Origin: Mytilus trossulus | Taxonomy: Eukaryota; Mollusca; Bivalvia; Mytilida; Mytilidae | Assembly: GCF_036588685.1 (NCBI RefSeq) | Contig: NC_086386.1 | Span: 36,615,383 to 36,679,382 of the forward strand | Length of the DNA stretch: 64,000 bases | Reading direction: 5' to 3' | In this document: positions 23,303-34,917 of the stretch, one piece after another | How positions within the stretch are numbered: the stretch's first letter is position 1 | Layout of the letters: the number at the start of each line of letters is the position of its first letter | Program-made: the position numbers and the translations under genes | Notes under the pieces: generated by a model | The model's database searches: none | The model's input: only the letters and a program-made list of their open reading frames with translations | Told to the model about the DNA's origin: nothing

Positions 23303-23469
23303 GGTTCTCTTTAACTATTTAAACTCCTACATAGGGATTGATATTTGACCGAATGTGATTGATATTATCAATCTACAACAAGAATACAATTTGAAAAGTC
23401 TATCCATAAGCATGCAATCATCGGTAAATGTTATAAACGAATCATAGTAACGATTATTCACATTCCCTT

Positions 23470-23680
23470 TCAATAAGATCTATTTTTGAACAAATTTACG
23501 ACTGTTACAACAGACGACACATCTGAGAAATTATCTTGACAGTTCGATGTGTCATTCCAAAAGCTAAGTTTGCTGGTGATAATTGCCTTTAGACTGTGAA
23601 CGCTTTTAGGACTACGTGTATATTGTGACGCATTACTGGTACTGGCGCTGTCTTTCCCTGCTATCATCCCTTTTCTTCGC
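23470..23680 (-). CDS. Gene B exon 9: cytoplasmic tail and stop
   Basis: Acceptor ACTTTCAG. It is 211 nt, entered in phase 2 so that AG+G encodes Arg. The tail reads RRRKGMIAGKDSASTSNASQ, then YTRSPKSVHSLKAIITSKLS, then FWNDTSNCQDNFSDVSSVVT and VVNLFKNRSY, then stop. The RRRK next to the helix is the usual stop-transfer signal. The tail is Ser/Thr-rich, which suggests phosphorylation. I see no ITAM, ITIM, TIR or death domain. The two Tyr are in contexts (QYTRS, RSY-end) I do not recognise as standard motifs. Confidence 0.75.
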
Positions 23681-24044
23681 CTGAAAGTTATTATAATGAA
23701 TTACTCATTTTATTCATGCGTGACAAATATTTAAGTAAAATATGATAAATGCAGCATTGGCAATATCAAAGGTGGTTTCGATGGACGATTGATCTAAGTA
23801 GTTCAACTGAAGTATCATTAGTATGTTAACACACAGTTTGATAGCTGTGCTTCACCTAAAATCGTAGTTGTATGGCCGAATTTTAAAGGGACTTTTGGGG
23901 TACTTCTCCAATAAAAACTAAATGAAACGAGATTAGTACCGACCGTGGCTTTGAACAACAGTCAATCAATGAATAATTTAATCAATTGTCAATATCATGT
24001 TGACTATCATTTTAATGGCTATGAATTGAAACTACATATAGCAA

Positions 24045-24400
24045 ATAAAATTATAAAAATACTGAACTTCGAGGAAAATTAAAACGGAAAGCCCTTTATT
24101 AAGTGGTAGATCAAAAGCTCAAACATATCAACCGAATGGATAACAACTTTCGTATACCTGACATGGTACAGGTGTTTTATTATGTTGACAATGGCGGAAC
24201 AAACCTGGTTTTATAGCTAGCTTAACCTTTCACGTGTATGAAAATCGCATCCAATTACATTATATTGACAACGATGAGTAAAGAAAACAAACAGACATTA
24301 TACGTTAAAATGTCAAAAATAGGGGTGCAGCAGTCGGCATCGTGTTATAATCCTTATCACTGTAAAACCAACAACTATGTAACAAACATGCTCTTAAATG
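24045..24400 (+). repeat. F4 dispersed repeat copy
   Basis: It contains CTGAACTTCGAGGAAAATTA, ACATGGTACAGGTGTTTTAT, GGTTTTATAGCTAGCTTAAC and AATAGGGGTGCAGCAGTC. It lies in gene B's last intron. Confidence 0.75.
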
Positions 24401-24793
24401 CATAGAGACAGAGCAAATTAACAAACATAAATGACAAGAATACAAAAATACAAAATAGCACATTAAAACAATGACGGGATGTTTAAGTACAGAGCCACGT
24501 CATATATATCACATAAACATAAAAAGGAATATAGACAGAGGACATAAGCAAAATTGGAAGACAAAAATACAAAATTATCATAGAATAATAACACAATTTC
24601 GGGATGTTTAAGTACCGGATATTCTTCGTTCCTCCATAATAACTGTTTCTTATTTTTAACCTTTTCTATATGTTTATTGTTTTGTACTTTTTTAATGAGA
24701 CTGACCAAAATATGCGTAGGAAAGATGTAACAAATATCATGAGTTTTATCCTTGATGTAAATTAATGAAATGCTAGAAGGATACACATAATAC

Positions 24794-24884
24794 CTGATGT
24801 AGCATACTGCTAACGTCACCAAGCTTATGACAATAAAACATCCGATTAGAGGAAGGATAATTACTATGGTGTAATTCTTGGTAT
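24794..24884 (-). CDS. Gene B exon 8: transmembrane helix
   Basis: Acceptor ATTTTCAG and donor CAG|GTATTATG. It is 91 nt, phase 1 to phase 2. It reads DTKNYTIVIILPLIGCFIVI, then SLVTLAVCYI. The stretch from YTIV to CYI is about 26 hydrophobic residues, a single membrane span. It is followed across the splice by RRRK, placing the C-terminus inside the cell. Confidence 0.8.
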
Positions 24885-25489
24885 CTGAAAATAATATAGA
24901 AATTGTAGATAAACATGAATATATTGTGCATGCGCAGTAGAAATATATATCAATACACAGCTATCCTATTATTTATGTATGTAAATGCAAATGAAAAACA
25001 CATACTAGAATGAAAGATACTACTAATTAGTACTAAAATCGATTTATATTCAAATTCATAAGGTTTTATTTAGCTTATCGTTCGAAAAACAGACTTAGGC
25101 TCGATAAGATATCAAAATGATGTTTGGAAACGTGTATAGTGACTTGAAATCAGAAGTTAACCCATATCCAAAGCTAAAATGTAAGACAGAGATGTGTATA
25201 AATCTTTAATTTTGTTGTTCAGCGGTTTGCATGATTTGTCGACTTTCATATTATTTGTGTGTGCGTTTCATTTGTGTGTGTTTGTTGTATTGTTGTCATG
25301 TAGTGTTATTAAGTAACCGATTTTTTTTTAACATTGTCACAAAAGCAGAAGGTGGAGATTTATTTCCCCGAGGGTGTCACTAACTCAGTAGTCAGCACTT
25401 GTTGTGCTGACATGAATTATCATTGATATGGTTACATTTATAAATTAACTGTCTACAAAATATGGAATTTTTGAAATACTAAGGCTTTT

Positions 25490-25930
25490 CTACCTCAGAC
25501 ATAGATTACCTTAGCTGTATTTGGCATTTTTGTCCTCAATGCACTTCAACTTCGTACTTTATTTGGTCTTTTTAACTTTTTTTAATTCCAGCGTTACTGA
25601 TGAGTCTTTTGTAGACGAAACGCGCGTCTGGCGTATATACAAAATTTAGTTCTGGTATCTGTGATGAGTTTATTTGACTACAAAAAAACAGTTTCAACTA
25701 ATCATTTTATTTTCTAAAATGTCCTTTACTAAGTCAGAAATATGGCCGTTGTTATCATAAAGATCGATTCTATGTATGTTGGCGTTTGTTTTTGTGGCCT
25801 TTTAGTCTTCCTTTTATTCCTTTGTTTTCGTCTTTTAATTGATGTGTTTCTCTGGGTTTTAGTTTGTGACCCGGATTTGTTTACTCCCAATCGATTAATG
25901 ACTTTTGATTAGCAGTATACTTTATTTATG
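25490..25930 (+). repeat. F7 (25490-25690) and F5 (25700-25930) repeats
   Basis: The first part, with TCTACCTCAGACATAGATTA and ACGAAACGCGCGTCTGGCGT, recurs almost unchanged at 58310-58515. The second, with CTAAGTCAGAAATATGGCC and GATTAGCAGTATACTTTATT, is a diverged F5 copy. The adjacency of F7 and F5 also occurs at 49665-50210, so they may be parts of one longer unit. Confidence 0.7.
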
Positions 25931-25970
25931 CATACATTTCTACACAAGAAGGTTTTGTAAACACTCCTAC

Positions 25971-26117
25971 CTTTTTTGGTGGGTTTTGGTTCACTTTGAT
26001 TACTGCTACATACTGCCAATAGTTTTTCCTTCTGATTGTCACAGTTAGACGTCAAATGACAATGTGACCCGTGACACTTCTTACATTGAATTACCGACTT
26101 GGTGTCGATAGATATTC
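25971..26117 (-). CDS. Gene B exon 7: Cys-rich stalk
   Basis: Acceptor TTCATCCAG and donor AAAG|GTAGGAG. It is 147 nt, phase 1 to phase 1. It reads GISIDTKSVIQCKKCHGSHC, then HLTSNCDNQKEKLLAVCSSN, then QSEPKPTKK. Five Cys are spaced C-x2-C-x4-C-x5-C and then a fifth C. The Pro/Lys-rich end leads into the membrane span. It is probably a small disulphide-bonded membrane-proximal module. I do not recognise a named domain. N-linked sites are not obvious. Confidence 0.75.
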
Positions 26118-26354
26118 CTGGATGAAAAAATAATAACCATGTTATTCGTCTGTTTTTCCATATTGTGAAAATGACCAAAAAGTACATGCATATCTGTATC
26201 AAAAATTTGAACTATCCAAATTATATATAATTGTACCTTTAATATGAAATGATGAATTAAAATTTCTTTTTTTATTGATATTATTTTATGCTTCAATCAC
26301 CTTAGTACTAATCACCTTGAATATGATTAGATAATATGTCTACAATCATCTGAC

Positions 26355-26650
26355 AATAAGCAAAGACCAAACCGCATGATAAGCTATAAAAGGCCCCGAA
26401 AAGACAATGTAAAACAATTCAAACGAGAAAACTAACGGCCTTGTTTATATACATAAAAAATGAACGAAAAACAAATATGTAACACATAAACAAACGACGA
26501 GCACTAAATTACAGGCTCCTGACTTGGGAGAGACACATACATAAATAATGTGGCGGGGTAAATCATGTTAGCGGGATTCTAACCCAATCCCTGACCTGGA
26601 ACAGTGGTATAACAGTACAACATAAGAACGAACTTTAAAAATCAGTATAG
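26355..26650 (+). repeat. F1 dispersed repeat copy, 5' truncated
   Basis: It contains GAGAAAACTAACGGCCTTGT, AATGTGGCGGGGTAAATCAT and AGTACAACATAAGAACGAAC, collinear with 20720-21022. Confidence 0.8.
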
Positions 26651-27144
26651 TATATAAAGGCTTAACTCATCACATGGACAAACATACACGTGGATAATTC
26701 ATTTATATATTTATATTCTAATTCTTCTTTTTAATATAAAAAAACAAGTATTAAAAAATTAAAGTATTATATTTTAGTTTTTATTTGGAATTTGATAAAT
26801 TTTCCCTCTTTCCATCCCCCTCTAAAATATGTTCTTAAATAAAAATAATAATATTGTTTTCTTTTTATATACTGGGTGATTTGTTTTGACTAACAATGGT
26901 ATTTTTGCTTAGCTCAGTTGACCCCTTTTCTAGGCCAAGCTACTGTATTAAGTAATATGTTATGTAATATGTTATAGTGTTTATGTATTTCATAATTATC
27001 GTGTTGTACAGATGTATGTATATTTTGTATTTTGATATGAAAGATTTTGTAACAAATAAGTAAAAATTCTAAAGTTTACTTTCTAGTATTTCCGTTCATA
27101 TATACATTGCACATACGATATCAAAATGAATTACTCGTTGGATT

Positions 27145-27285
27145 CTGACACTTACGGCACCCCGGGTGCGGGAATTTCTCGCTACATTGAAGACCTGTTG
27201 GTGACCTTCTGCTGTTGGTTTTTTTATTTGGTCGGGTTGTTGTCTCTTTGACACATTCCCCATTTCCATTCTCAATTTTACTTAC
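27145..27285 (+). repeat. F2 dispersed repeat copy
   Basis: GGGTGCGGGAATTTCTCGCT, CTGTTGGTGACCTTCTGCTG and CACATTCCCCATTTCCATTC are in F2 order. The 5' part is missing. Confidence 0.8.
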
Positions 27286-27454
27286 AACATATCAGATGTT
27301 TTTTAGCAGTTGTAAGAAGATTGAATAGATATTTATATTTTTATTCTTCTTCAATAGATCTAGTTATTATGACAGATGTGCCATCATCATAGGGCCAACC
27401 GTCAATTTAATGTTAACGTCTTTAACTTTGATCTATTAAGCAGTCTAGTCTACG

Positions 27455-27570
27455 GGTGCGGGAATTCTCGCTACATTGAAGATCCATTGGTTGCCTTCGG
27501 CTGTTGTCTGCTCTATGGTCGAGTGGTTGTCGCTTTGACATATTCACCATTTCCTTTCTCAATTTAATTA
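27455..27570 (+). repeat. F2 dispersed repeat copy
   Basis: ACGGGTGCGGGAATTCTCGC, GGTTGCCTTCGGCTGTTGTC and ATATTCACCATTTCCTTTCT. This is the second truncated F2 within 300 bp. Confidence 0.75.
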
Positions 27571-28344
27571 TTTAGTATCTTCAAAACTCTCATGTTGGCT
27601 ATACGCAACTATTGGTTCTGTATTGCATATTTTAAAAATGAACGTCGTTCTAAATTTCAAATCATATAATTTAACTAAAGAGTCGATATCACAAAAAAAA
27701 AGAGGACTAAGATTGGTCGTAAGTCATAAACAATGCAGTATATTTACGATCAATCGTAGTCTTCAGTGTGTTTGTTTAACCGACTACAGTTCGTTTACAT
27801 ATAGTTATTTTTTTTTAAGTCGTGTCAATATATTCCGATAAGATTGTAAGAGTCTGACTTTTTGTTTTGCAACTTTGATATGGACAAACAAAAAAATGCA
27901 CCGACTACTAGTATTTGAAATTTTATCAATACATAACCCATTAAGGTGAGGCATTAACCTTCGTAATGTATTGTTTAGTAATACTTTCAATCATATCCTT
28001 AATTGCACAAGCATGTTGTCTACAAAATCAGTTTTCAGCAGCCACATTTGTTATGAAATAACTTATTTCAGACTCTATTTTGTTCTCGTGTTGAATTTGT
28101 ATAAAATATTTGTCACAAGACGTACCATTATACGAATAATTCAAAAAACAATTCCAATGGTCCATCATGCAATTAAATTAACACGAAAAAAACAACAACT
28201 GGTATTCAATGCAAATAGTAACGATAATATAGGCGGTAATTAGCAAAACAGAATTTGACGCGAAAAACATTTGAATTAGTTGCCATATAAAAAAGTAAAA
28301 TAAAACAAAATACCAATCTCCAACGTAAAATCCGAAACTAACAG

Positions 28345-28460
28345 ATGACAAATTCAAAAGCTCAGACACATCTGACAGATAGAAAACAAAAGTCATATGT
28401 TTGACTTGGTACCAGCATTTGCTTATGAATACAATGGTGGATGGAAATTGTAGTTTGTAA
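28345..28460 (+). repeat. F4 dispersed repeat fragment
   Basis: AATTCAAAAGCTCAGACACA, TGACTTGGTACCAGCATTTG and CAATGGTGGATGGAAATTG are the diverged central part of F4. Confidence 0.6.
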
Positions 28461-28546
28461 ATTTTGATTTTTATAGGGAGCATGTTATGGGATCTTACTA
28501 AAACTAAAGCTCCAGTTGTGGTAAGCAACCATCTGTCTCAGTAAAT

Positions 28547-28631
28547 CAAGTCGTACGGTGACCTTTACTCCTGTGTCCTTTTTGTCTCTTGTGGAGAGTT
28601 GTCTAAAAGGCAATCATACCACATCTTCTTG
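28547..28631 (-). repeat. F1 dispersed repeat fragment
   Basis: GTCTCTTGTGGAGAGTTGTC and GGCAATCATACCACATCTTC are the 5' end of F1 in reverse orientation. Confidence 0.75.
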
Positions 28632-28852
28632 TTTTACACATGTCAGATAGCTATTCTTCTGTATTAAAATAATCCTATCAATTGCTATTTTGTTTTATTA
28701 TCATTCGTTTGAAATCAACATTTTATTGTTTAATTTGTTATTGAAAAAACGAAGATTTAAAAGTGCAAAGACGCAAATAAGTAAACTCGCTGTAAAGCAA
28801 TTTTTCATCGGTATCTTAATGTACCTGTAAATGATTGTGAATAAATCAATAC

Positions 28853-29059
28853 CTGTGTCGGATGATAGATAAATTTGTCTTGCTACACCAATCCAAAGCC
28901 AGAGGCTGGTTTTCTCTTTGAATGTAGATCTATCAATCATTTCTTTGGCTTCTGTTATAGTAGAAATGTTTCCATACAGGTAAGAGTCATTTTCTTTGCA
29001 TCTATCAAGTGATTTCCTCCATGTGCCATATTCTTCTAATTTGACGAATTCATTATTGT
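28853..29059 (-). CDS. Gene B exon 6: truncated C-type-lectin-like module
   Basis: Acceptor TTTTTTAAG and donor ACAG|GTATTG. It is 207 nt, phase 1 to phase 1. It reads NNEFVKLEEYGTWRKSLDRC, then KENDSYLYGNISTITEAKEM, then IDRSTFKEKTSLWLWIGVAR and QIYLSSDT. The TWRKSLDRC helix, DSYL strand and SLWLWIGV match the first half of a C-type-lectin-like domain up to the WIG core. The C-terminal half (the second Cys pair and long loop) is absent, and a Cys-rich stalk exon follows. Gene A's partial copy is at 1-128. Confidence 0.8.
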
Positions 29060-29394
29060 CTTAAAAAAGATAAATATTCTTTATCAGCATACTAATCATA
29101 CGTTTTAGCGTTCTGGCTTACTAATATTCTTATTAGTATAAATGTAGTCATAGTTAAGTATTATGTCAAAACTGATCACCTATTTTTAATTTCCCCAATA
29201 AATACACATTTTGTCCAAATGTTGCATTGGGAAAAAAGCGCAATTACAGCAGGAATATACATGCATGTGGACTGCGTGCAATCTAATTGAGTACGTGCAT
29301 GAATGTGTTGGAGCAGACGATTCTAATATAATAAAAAAAATTTGAGAAAAAAAAATGTCGTTAGAAATTATCGTCAATTGTACAGCTTCCGTAC

Positions 29395-29745
29395 TGTATC
29401 TAATTAGTTAATCAAAGGTACCAGGGTTATAATTTAGTACATCAGACGCGCGTTTCAAGCCAAATAAGTACAAAGTTGAAGAGCATTGAGGATCCAATAT
29501 TCCAAAAAGTTGTGCCAGATACGGATAAGGTAATCTATGCCAGGGATAAGAAAATCCTTAGTTTTTCGAAAAATTCAAAGTTAACAGGTAATTTATTAAA
29601 ATGACCACAGTATTGATATTCATGTCAACACCAGAGTGTTGAAGACATGGCTGGTGATACCCTCGGGGACGACACGTCCATCAGCAGTGGCATCGACCAA
29701 GTAATGTAAATAGTTATCAAAGGTACCAGGATTATAATTTAATTA
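29395..29745 (+). repeat. F7 repeat copy with flanking direct repeat
   Basis: ATCAAAGGTACCAGGGTTAT at about 29412 recurs as ATCAAAGGTACCAGGATTAT at about 29718. In between are CAGACGCGCGTTTC, TGCCAGATACGGATAAGG and ATACCCTCGGGGACGACACG. It is a common mussel interspersed repeat by my reading. Confidence 0.65.
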
Positions 29746-29837
29746 TAAATGACTAAGTGCACGTGGTATGTATGGTGTATTTTCATTCAATGTTCTTACT
29801 TTCTATCGGATTAAAAGATATTTGTCAGTCCTAATTA

Positions 29838-29892
29838 TTGCTATGAACCTTATGAACAATGAACTTTATGAACAATGAACCTTATGAACAAC
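29838..29892. repeat. Short tandem repeat, 16-17 bp unit, three copies
   Basis: Three consecutive copies of (CCTTATGAACAATGAA)-like units, the middle one with CTTTATGAAC. It is intronic in gene B. Confidence 0.8.
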
Positions 29893-30382
29893 TGCTGACT
29901 TGTCTGTACAATGTATTTCATGCATCATAATCTGTTACTTGAGCTTGTCTTACTCGGTCTTCGATGCACGCAATCCAGATGATCTGAATTGTACTACCAC
30001 TAATAAATTGTGAAACATGTTAAACATACCATTTGTAAACTGATCAACAATTTATCACCCAGCAATTTTATCGAAATTGAAAAAGAAATTTACTATTTAC
30101 ATTTTGTTCACATACTCCAGTATAATCGCGAATAAAGAACAAATAAAATGAAATGTAATACAAATTGTTATGTTCGAAATGAACAATCTTCATGCGAAAT
30201 CATTTTTTGCCGACGATATGTAAGCTTGTATTATAATACAATAGGAAGATATGTTGTCGGGAAAGAAAGGCAACAGCAGTTAATGATTTATCTCGGTGTA
30301 CATATATTCACAAAGCGATTATGCGAAAACTAATCCGAGTAAGAAAACCAAAACCGAGTGATACATATCATAGAATACACAC

Positions 30383-30502
30383 TTTTCCCTTGACAAATTC
30401 CTCCACGGATATCGCAATCACATTCCATAGGTATAAATTCGTATCTGTCAGGAAAGTCGGCAGTCCATAGAAAAATACATAATTTACTTGTATCGTAGTT
30501 AT
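30383..30502 (-). CDS. Gene B exon 5: Cys-bearing extracellular module
   Basis: Acceptor CTGTTTCAG. It is 120 nt, phase 1 to phase 1. It reads DNYDTSKLCIFLWTADFPDR, then YEFIPMECDCDIRGGICQGK. It aligns with gene A exon 5, with the spacing of C, F.P and CQ kept. A CDCD motif here replaces SCAS in gene A. The donor AAAA|GTGTGT is the phase-compatible choice. The frame stays open 3' of it for about 20 codons, so the exact end is less certain than the start. Position after the WSC and the F.P..C....ICQ pattern recall the second half of a lectin-like fold. That is inference. Confidence 0.7.
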
Positions 30503-30879
30503 CTGAAACAGTAAGGTGTTCGTCAATAATATTTTTTTTTAGTTTGTAACACACTATAACAAGATAAAAAGCGTTGATGTATGCTATTTTGTTCTTCTCA
30601 TATATGTTATGATGGTTTGATACTAAACCCCTAACGGGAGGGATTGTGCCTGATATTCATATGATGAAGTCATAATATTTCAATCAGTGAAATTGAAGCC
30701 AGGAGCTGGCATGTCACTTAACTGATATTAGTCTGTTGTTATTTGTGTATTATTTTCATTTTGTTTAGTTTATTTTGTTACATCTTCTGACATCAGACTC
30801 GCACTTTTTTTAACTGATGTTTAAAGTGTGTATTGTTATGTGTTCATTTTTCTACATTGGCTATAGTTATAAGGGATAG

Positions 30880-31192
30880 TTGAGATATGATAAACATGTT
30901 TAACCTCGCCGCATGTTTGTGCCTGTCTCAAGTCAGGAGCCTTAATTAGTCTTGTTTTATTTTTAACTTTAATTTTTAACGCTTTTTGTGTATAAAGTAG
31001 AGTTTAGTATGGCGTTCATTATCACTGAATTAGTATTACATGTATATTTATTTAGGGGCCAGCTGAAGAACGCCTCCGGGTGCAGGAATTTCTCGCCGTT
31101 TTGAAGACCTGTTGGTGACTTTCTGCTGTTGTCTGTTACATGGTCGGGTTGTTGTCTCTTTGACACATTCCCCATTTCCATTCTCAATTTCA
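30880..31192 (+). repeat. F2 dispersed repeat, longest copy
   Basis: It reads from AACATGTTTAACCTCGCCGC and CTGTCTCAAGTCAGGAGCC through GAGTTTAGTATGGCGTTCAT and CTGAAGAACGCCTCCGGGTG to CCCCATTTCCATTCTCAATT. It defines the family. Truncated copies are at 13435, 17270, 27145, 27455 and 55115. Confidence 0.85.
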
Positions 31193-31282
31193 TTCGTTAC
31201 ATCTAACTTAAAAAATTAAGTTTAACATGTAAATCACATTTTACATTAAACCAATAAGTTCTCTTCTCATCTGAAGTCATAC

Positions 31283-31815
31283 AACAATGAGTATTTCCAA
31301 GACAGCATCGATGATATTGGAAATGCATAGCAAAATATATTGTTCCTTGTATTTCAAGTCAATGGTCAATATTATGAAATTAATAACTTATCGTAGATTT
31401 TATCATGAATAAGGGAAAGTATTTAGGTAGCAATACATACTTTGGAAAAAAGTTCATAAAATTAACACACCCTTTTCACCACATTATTTCCTTTGCTAAT
31501 AAATAGATAAGGCTATATATCTGTATTATACATGTGTTATATATATAAGTAACAATGAGTATTTCCAAGACAGCAACGATGATATTGGAAATGCATAGCA
31601 AAAATATATTTTTCCTTGTATTTCAAAGTCAATGGTCAATATTATGAAAACACTAACTTATCGTAGATTTTATAATAAGGGAAGGTATTGAGGTAGCAAT
31701 ACAGTTAGGAAGAAAGTATCTAAAATTGACACGCCCTTTTCACCACCCTATTTCCTTTGATTGTAAAAAGATATACTTTATATTTGTGTTATGCATGACT
31801 GTGTTATATATATGG
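31283..31815. repeat. Direct tandem duplication, about 267-bp unit, two copies
   Basis: CAATGAGTATTTCCAAGACA begins both units (about 31286 and 31553). Shared text includes GATATTGGAAATGCATAGCA, ACTTATCGTAGATTTTAT and CACCCTTTTCACCAC/CGCCCTTTTCACCAC. The units are about 85-90% alike by eye. It is intronic in gene B between exons 4 and 5 and has no coding. Confidence 0.85.
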
Positions 31816-32523
31816 AAAAAGCATCTCTCCATTTTGATTTCAAATAGATAAAATGGTGAAATATAATTTCTTTTTGGTGTAGACATGTCAACAATCTGAA
31901 TTTATTGGATACACGATATTTCATAAAGGGGATAAAAATGTTAAAACGTTTCGGACAATTGCAAGTCATTAGAGTGATAACATTCACGACACCTTAGACA
32001 TTTTTTTATTGAGAGGTCCAAAAGAATCATCAATTTCTGCTCCTTTTTGAAAAAAACTACATGAATTTATGGACCCATGGGCATGAACATGTGGACAGTT
32101 AAAAAGAAAAATGTCCAATGAAACACAAAAAAAAACAATATTGATGTTCATGTAAACCCATTTTGAAGACTATATTATTCTTCAACTACAAAGACTAAAA
32201 GTCATATTAAACCTCAAATTAAGAAAAATATGCATATATTATATAACAAAATGGATGGTTTTCATTAATAAACGTATGTACATATACTTTTTTCTGAAGA
32301 TTTTTTTTTTAATTTGTCCACATTTAGAAGTTTACTTTTTTTAATTGATTGCTTCCAGGAAGTAATTCGCCGACGTATTTTCCGTATGACAGTATCGTGA
32401 ACCCACTCGTAAAAATCAGGTAATCGCAATACGCATGGATCTGTCACTAAAATAAACTGATTGTACATGTTAAACACGTGCTCAATATCCATAATTTTTG
32501 GTTGATTTTTTTACTATAATATA

Positions 32524-32665
32524 AAAAAGAAGATGTTGTATTATTGCCAATGAGACAACTATCCACAAAAGACCAAAATGACACAAACATTAACAACTAT
32601 AGGTAACCGTGCGGCCTTCAACAATGAGCAAAGCCCATACCGCACAGTCAGCTATAAAAGGTTAC
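32524..32665 (+). repeat. F1 dispersed repeat copy, 3' truncated
   Basis: AAAGAAGATGTTGTATTATT, AACTATCCACAAAAGACCAA and GCCCATACCGCACAGTCAGC match the first 140 bp of the copy at 20620. Confidence 0.8.
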
Positions 32666-33424
32666 AATTTGTAAACTTCGGAGTCAAAACACGGCATTTA
32701 ATTAGAAAAATAATTGACGATTATACGATATATTTGCGTAAAAAAAATAGAAAATCGTGTACAGAGGAAAAAGTCTATTATATATACATGCATACATCTT
32801 CCTATATCTATTGGTTCAATAATTGGATAAATATTATTATCCACCAGTCACTCGTTTCTTATTACTTTAAATCTTTAATGGGAAAAAGACATGTGGTAGT
32901 GCCACTGAATTTATAATCTGGCTCGTTATACAAATTATCACGAATCAATACGCTGGTAACTTTTTCAAAATTGATGTTTGTCAGGAGGAATACATTTCTT
33001 CAAACTGTTATAGTCCTGTACTGAATAGTGAGTCTTTGCAAAAAATTATGGTAGGTACACATTCTATGATTTTTTCATAAACGCTCTCGGGGTAATCTTT
33101 CCTTAACCCTCTTATCCAAAACATTTATTTTTATAGCACATGTGTTGCATACCCCTTTACCAACCATTGTTGTGGTCTATGAAAGTGATAGTAAGTTTTT
33201 TTGTCCGGGTGATCTCAAATGACGACTTATTGGGATTCGGGTTTGCACGTGTAGTCACTTCCATGACCATGCACGCGTTTTTATTTAAATTGAGACCTTC
33301 ATTTACAAAAAAAAACATATATAATTTGTGTTGATATCAGCTCAACAATATTAGCGTCTGCGTCTGGCGTACTAAATTATAAACCTTGTAACTTTGATAA
33401 CTAATTAGATCTGTAAATTCTAAA

Positions 33425-33545
33425 ATTGTGTACGTCCCTGGCCAGCACTCGAAGTCATGCTACTGATATATCGTGGCATCAAATCGTCTTGCACTATGCC
33501 CGACGCGCTCGACCACCAACGATTTACAATTATAAAGCTTTCAGT
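33425..33545 (-). repeat. tRNA-like (SINE-head-like) repeat
   Basis: The reverse complement has GTTGGTGGTCGAGCGCGTCG (A-box-like) and, about 55 bp on, CATGACTTCGAGTGCTGGCC (weak B-box-like). It could be the head of a tRNA-derived SINE. It does not fold into a convincing tRNA by hand, so it is not called as a tRNA gene. Confidence 0.3.
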
Positions 33546-33656
33546 AGCCGGAAGGTACCTTTTCTCGTCAGATTTGATCTAGCGTCGTAACACAATATAT
33601 TTTATGTTTAATATATATATATAAATTAAACAGCTTAATGAATGATCGGTACGTAC

Positions 33657-33840
33657 CATTTGTCCTAAAAATTGGAGATGTGGCATACACATTGAAAATA
33701 TTTGTATGTCTGGTACTTCCACAATCATTAGGGAACGAATCGATATCATGCAATTGTATTTCTCGACATTTTCCATTACATTCCTTTGGTGACAAACCAT
33801 TTTTTTCCGGGATTTTACCCAAACACAAACACATATTATT
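33657..33840 (-). CDS. Gene B exon 4: second half of WSC domain
   Basis: Acceptor TTCTTGTAG and donor AATG|GTACGT. It is 184 nt, phase 0 to phase 1. It reads NNMCLCLGKIPEKNGLSPKE, CNGKCREIQLHDIDSFPNDC, then GSTRHTNIFNVYATSPIFRT. The C-L-C-L-G, C-x3-C, DCG and FNVY positions complete the WSC module begun by exon 3. Compared with gene A it carries six extra residues between the C-x3-C and DCG motifs. The frame is open in the intron after the donor, so the donor rests on phase match with exon 5 and the GTACGT consensus. Confidence 0.85.
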
Positions 33841-34052
33841 CTACAAGAAGAGAAGATAAATATAATGTGTGTTATTATTATGTTAGTTATTAAGTTACGA
33901 CTATATATTTCGATAGCACAATTTTTTTATTGTCGCCATTGACACGAAAGAAAACTTTTATTTAAAATAACATTCAAATATGAATATATATATTTTTTTT
34001 TTTTTTTTTTTTTTATATTCTTAATTAGTAAATATTGTATAGCTACAATTAC

Positions 34053-34180
34053 CTGGATAGAAAATGCAAACACATTGACCGGCAAACAACTTTCTTGGCA
34101 TAATCCTAAAGAAGACGTCGGCAAATGGATCCTACGCCGTATGTCTGAATTATCCTTCAAGTAGTTCAAACTGTAACATC
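34053..34180 (-). CDS. Gene B exon 3: first half of WSC domain
   Basis: Acceptor TTTTCAAAG and donor CAG|GTAATTG. It is 128 nt, phase 1 to phase 0. With the preceding G it reads GCYSLNYLKDNSDIRRRIHL, then PTSSLGLCQESCLPVNVFAF and SIQ. The same length and phases as gene A exon 3. Intron 3 here is only 212 nt (33841-34052), against 5757 nt in gene A. Confidence 0.85.
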
Positions 34181-34404
34181 CTTTGAAAAAAAAAATTCAT
34201 GACATGAACAAAATATTTGTTTGCTGTTGCCGTTTGAGATATAAAGATATCATGCAAATTCCGTATGAAAAGTCTACGCAATCCGAAAGATAACCTTATT
34301 AAATTTTTTACGATTCTTGGAAAAAACGAAGGAATAGCATATTATACTCCTTTATGCAAACAATAGTGTTCTTTTCTTTCCCTTAATGAATACGTATTAC
34401 TTTT

Positions 34405-34855
34405 ACCGTTTAATATATTTTTGTTACGTCAATTCGACGTGGCTTGATACTTCTTATCCCGTCTTTGAGTTGTTGTGCTATATTGAATTTTCGAATTCTT
34501 GTCTTTCATTTTTGATGGTGTGATGTGCCTTTTTGGGATTTCTTTGTTGACATATTTGTAGCTTTTTTTATTAAGATTATAACAAAATGTAGACTACTGT
34601 ACCCCATTTTTTACATTTTCATCTTTTATGTCTGTGGGCTTTGTTCACACATTGTTGTCCATATAATGAAATGTCATGCGCCTGGTATACAACTACATTT
34701 AAGAGGTTAAACTATGCTGAAATTCAGGTTTTATCCAGCAGGAGTATGACAGTTGTTATCCATTCGTTTGATGTGTTTTATATTTTGATTATGCTATTTG
34801 ATTAGGAACACGATGGACTTTCCGTTTTGAATGTTCCTTGAAATTCTTTTTTTTT
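34405..34855 (-). repeat. F4 dispersed repeat, long copy in reverse orientation
   Basis: CTTCTTATCCCGTCTTTGAG, GTTCACACATTGTTGTCCAT and ATGACAGTTGTTATCCATTC match the order at 58960-59445. It ends near a T-rich run at 34848-34867. A poly-T run of about 25 also lies at 33990-34013. Confidence 0.7.
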
Positions 34856-34917
34856 TTTTTTTTTTTTACTTTTTCAAATATTTTGATCTGTAATGTATAA
34901 AAAAATATAACATATAC

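Noticed and set aside
33425..33545. tRNA gene
   Set aside because: A-box and B-box words are present but weak, and I could not fold a full cloverleaf with a sensible anticodon arm. Listed only as a possible SINE head.
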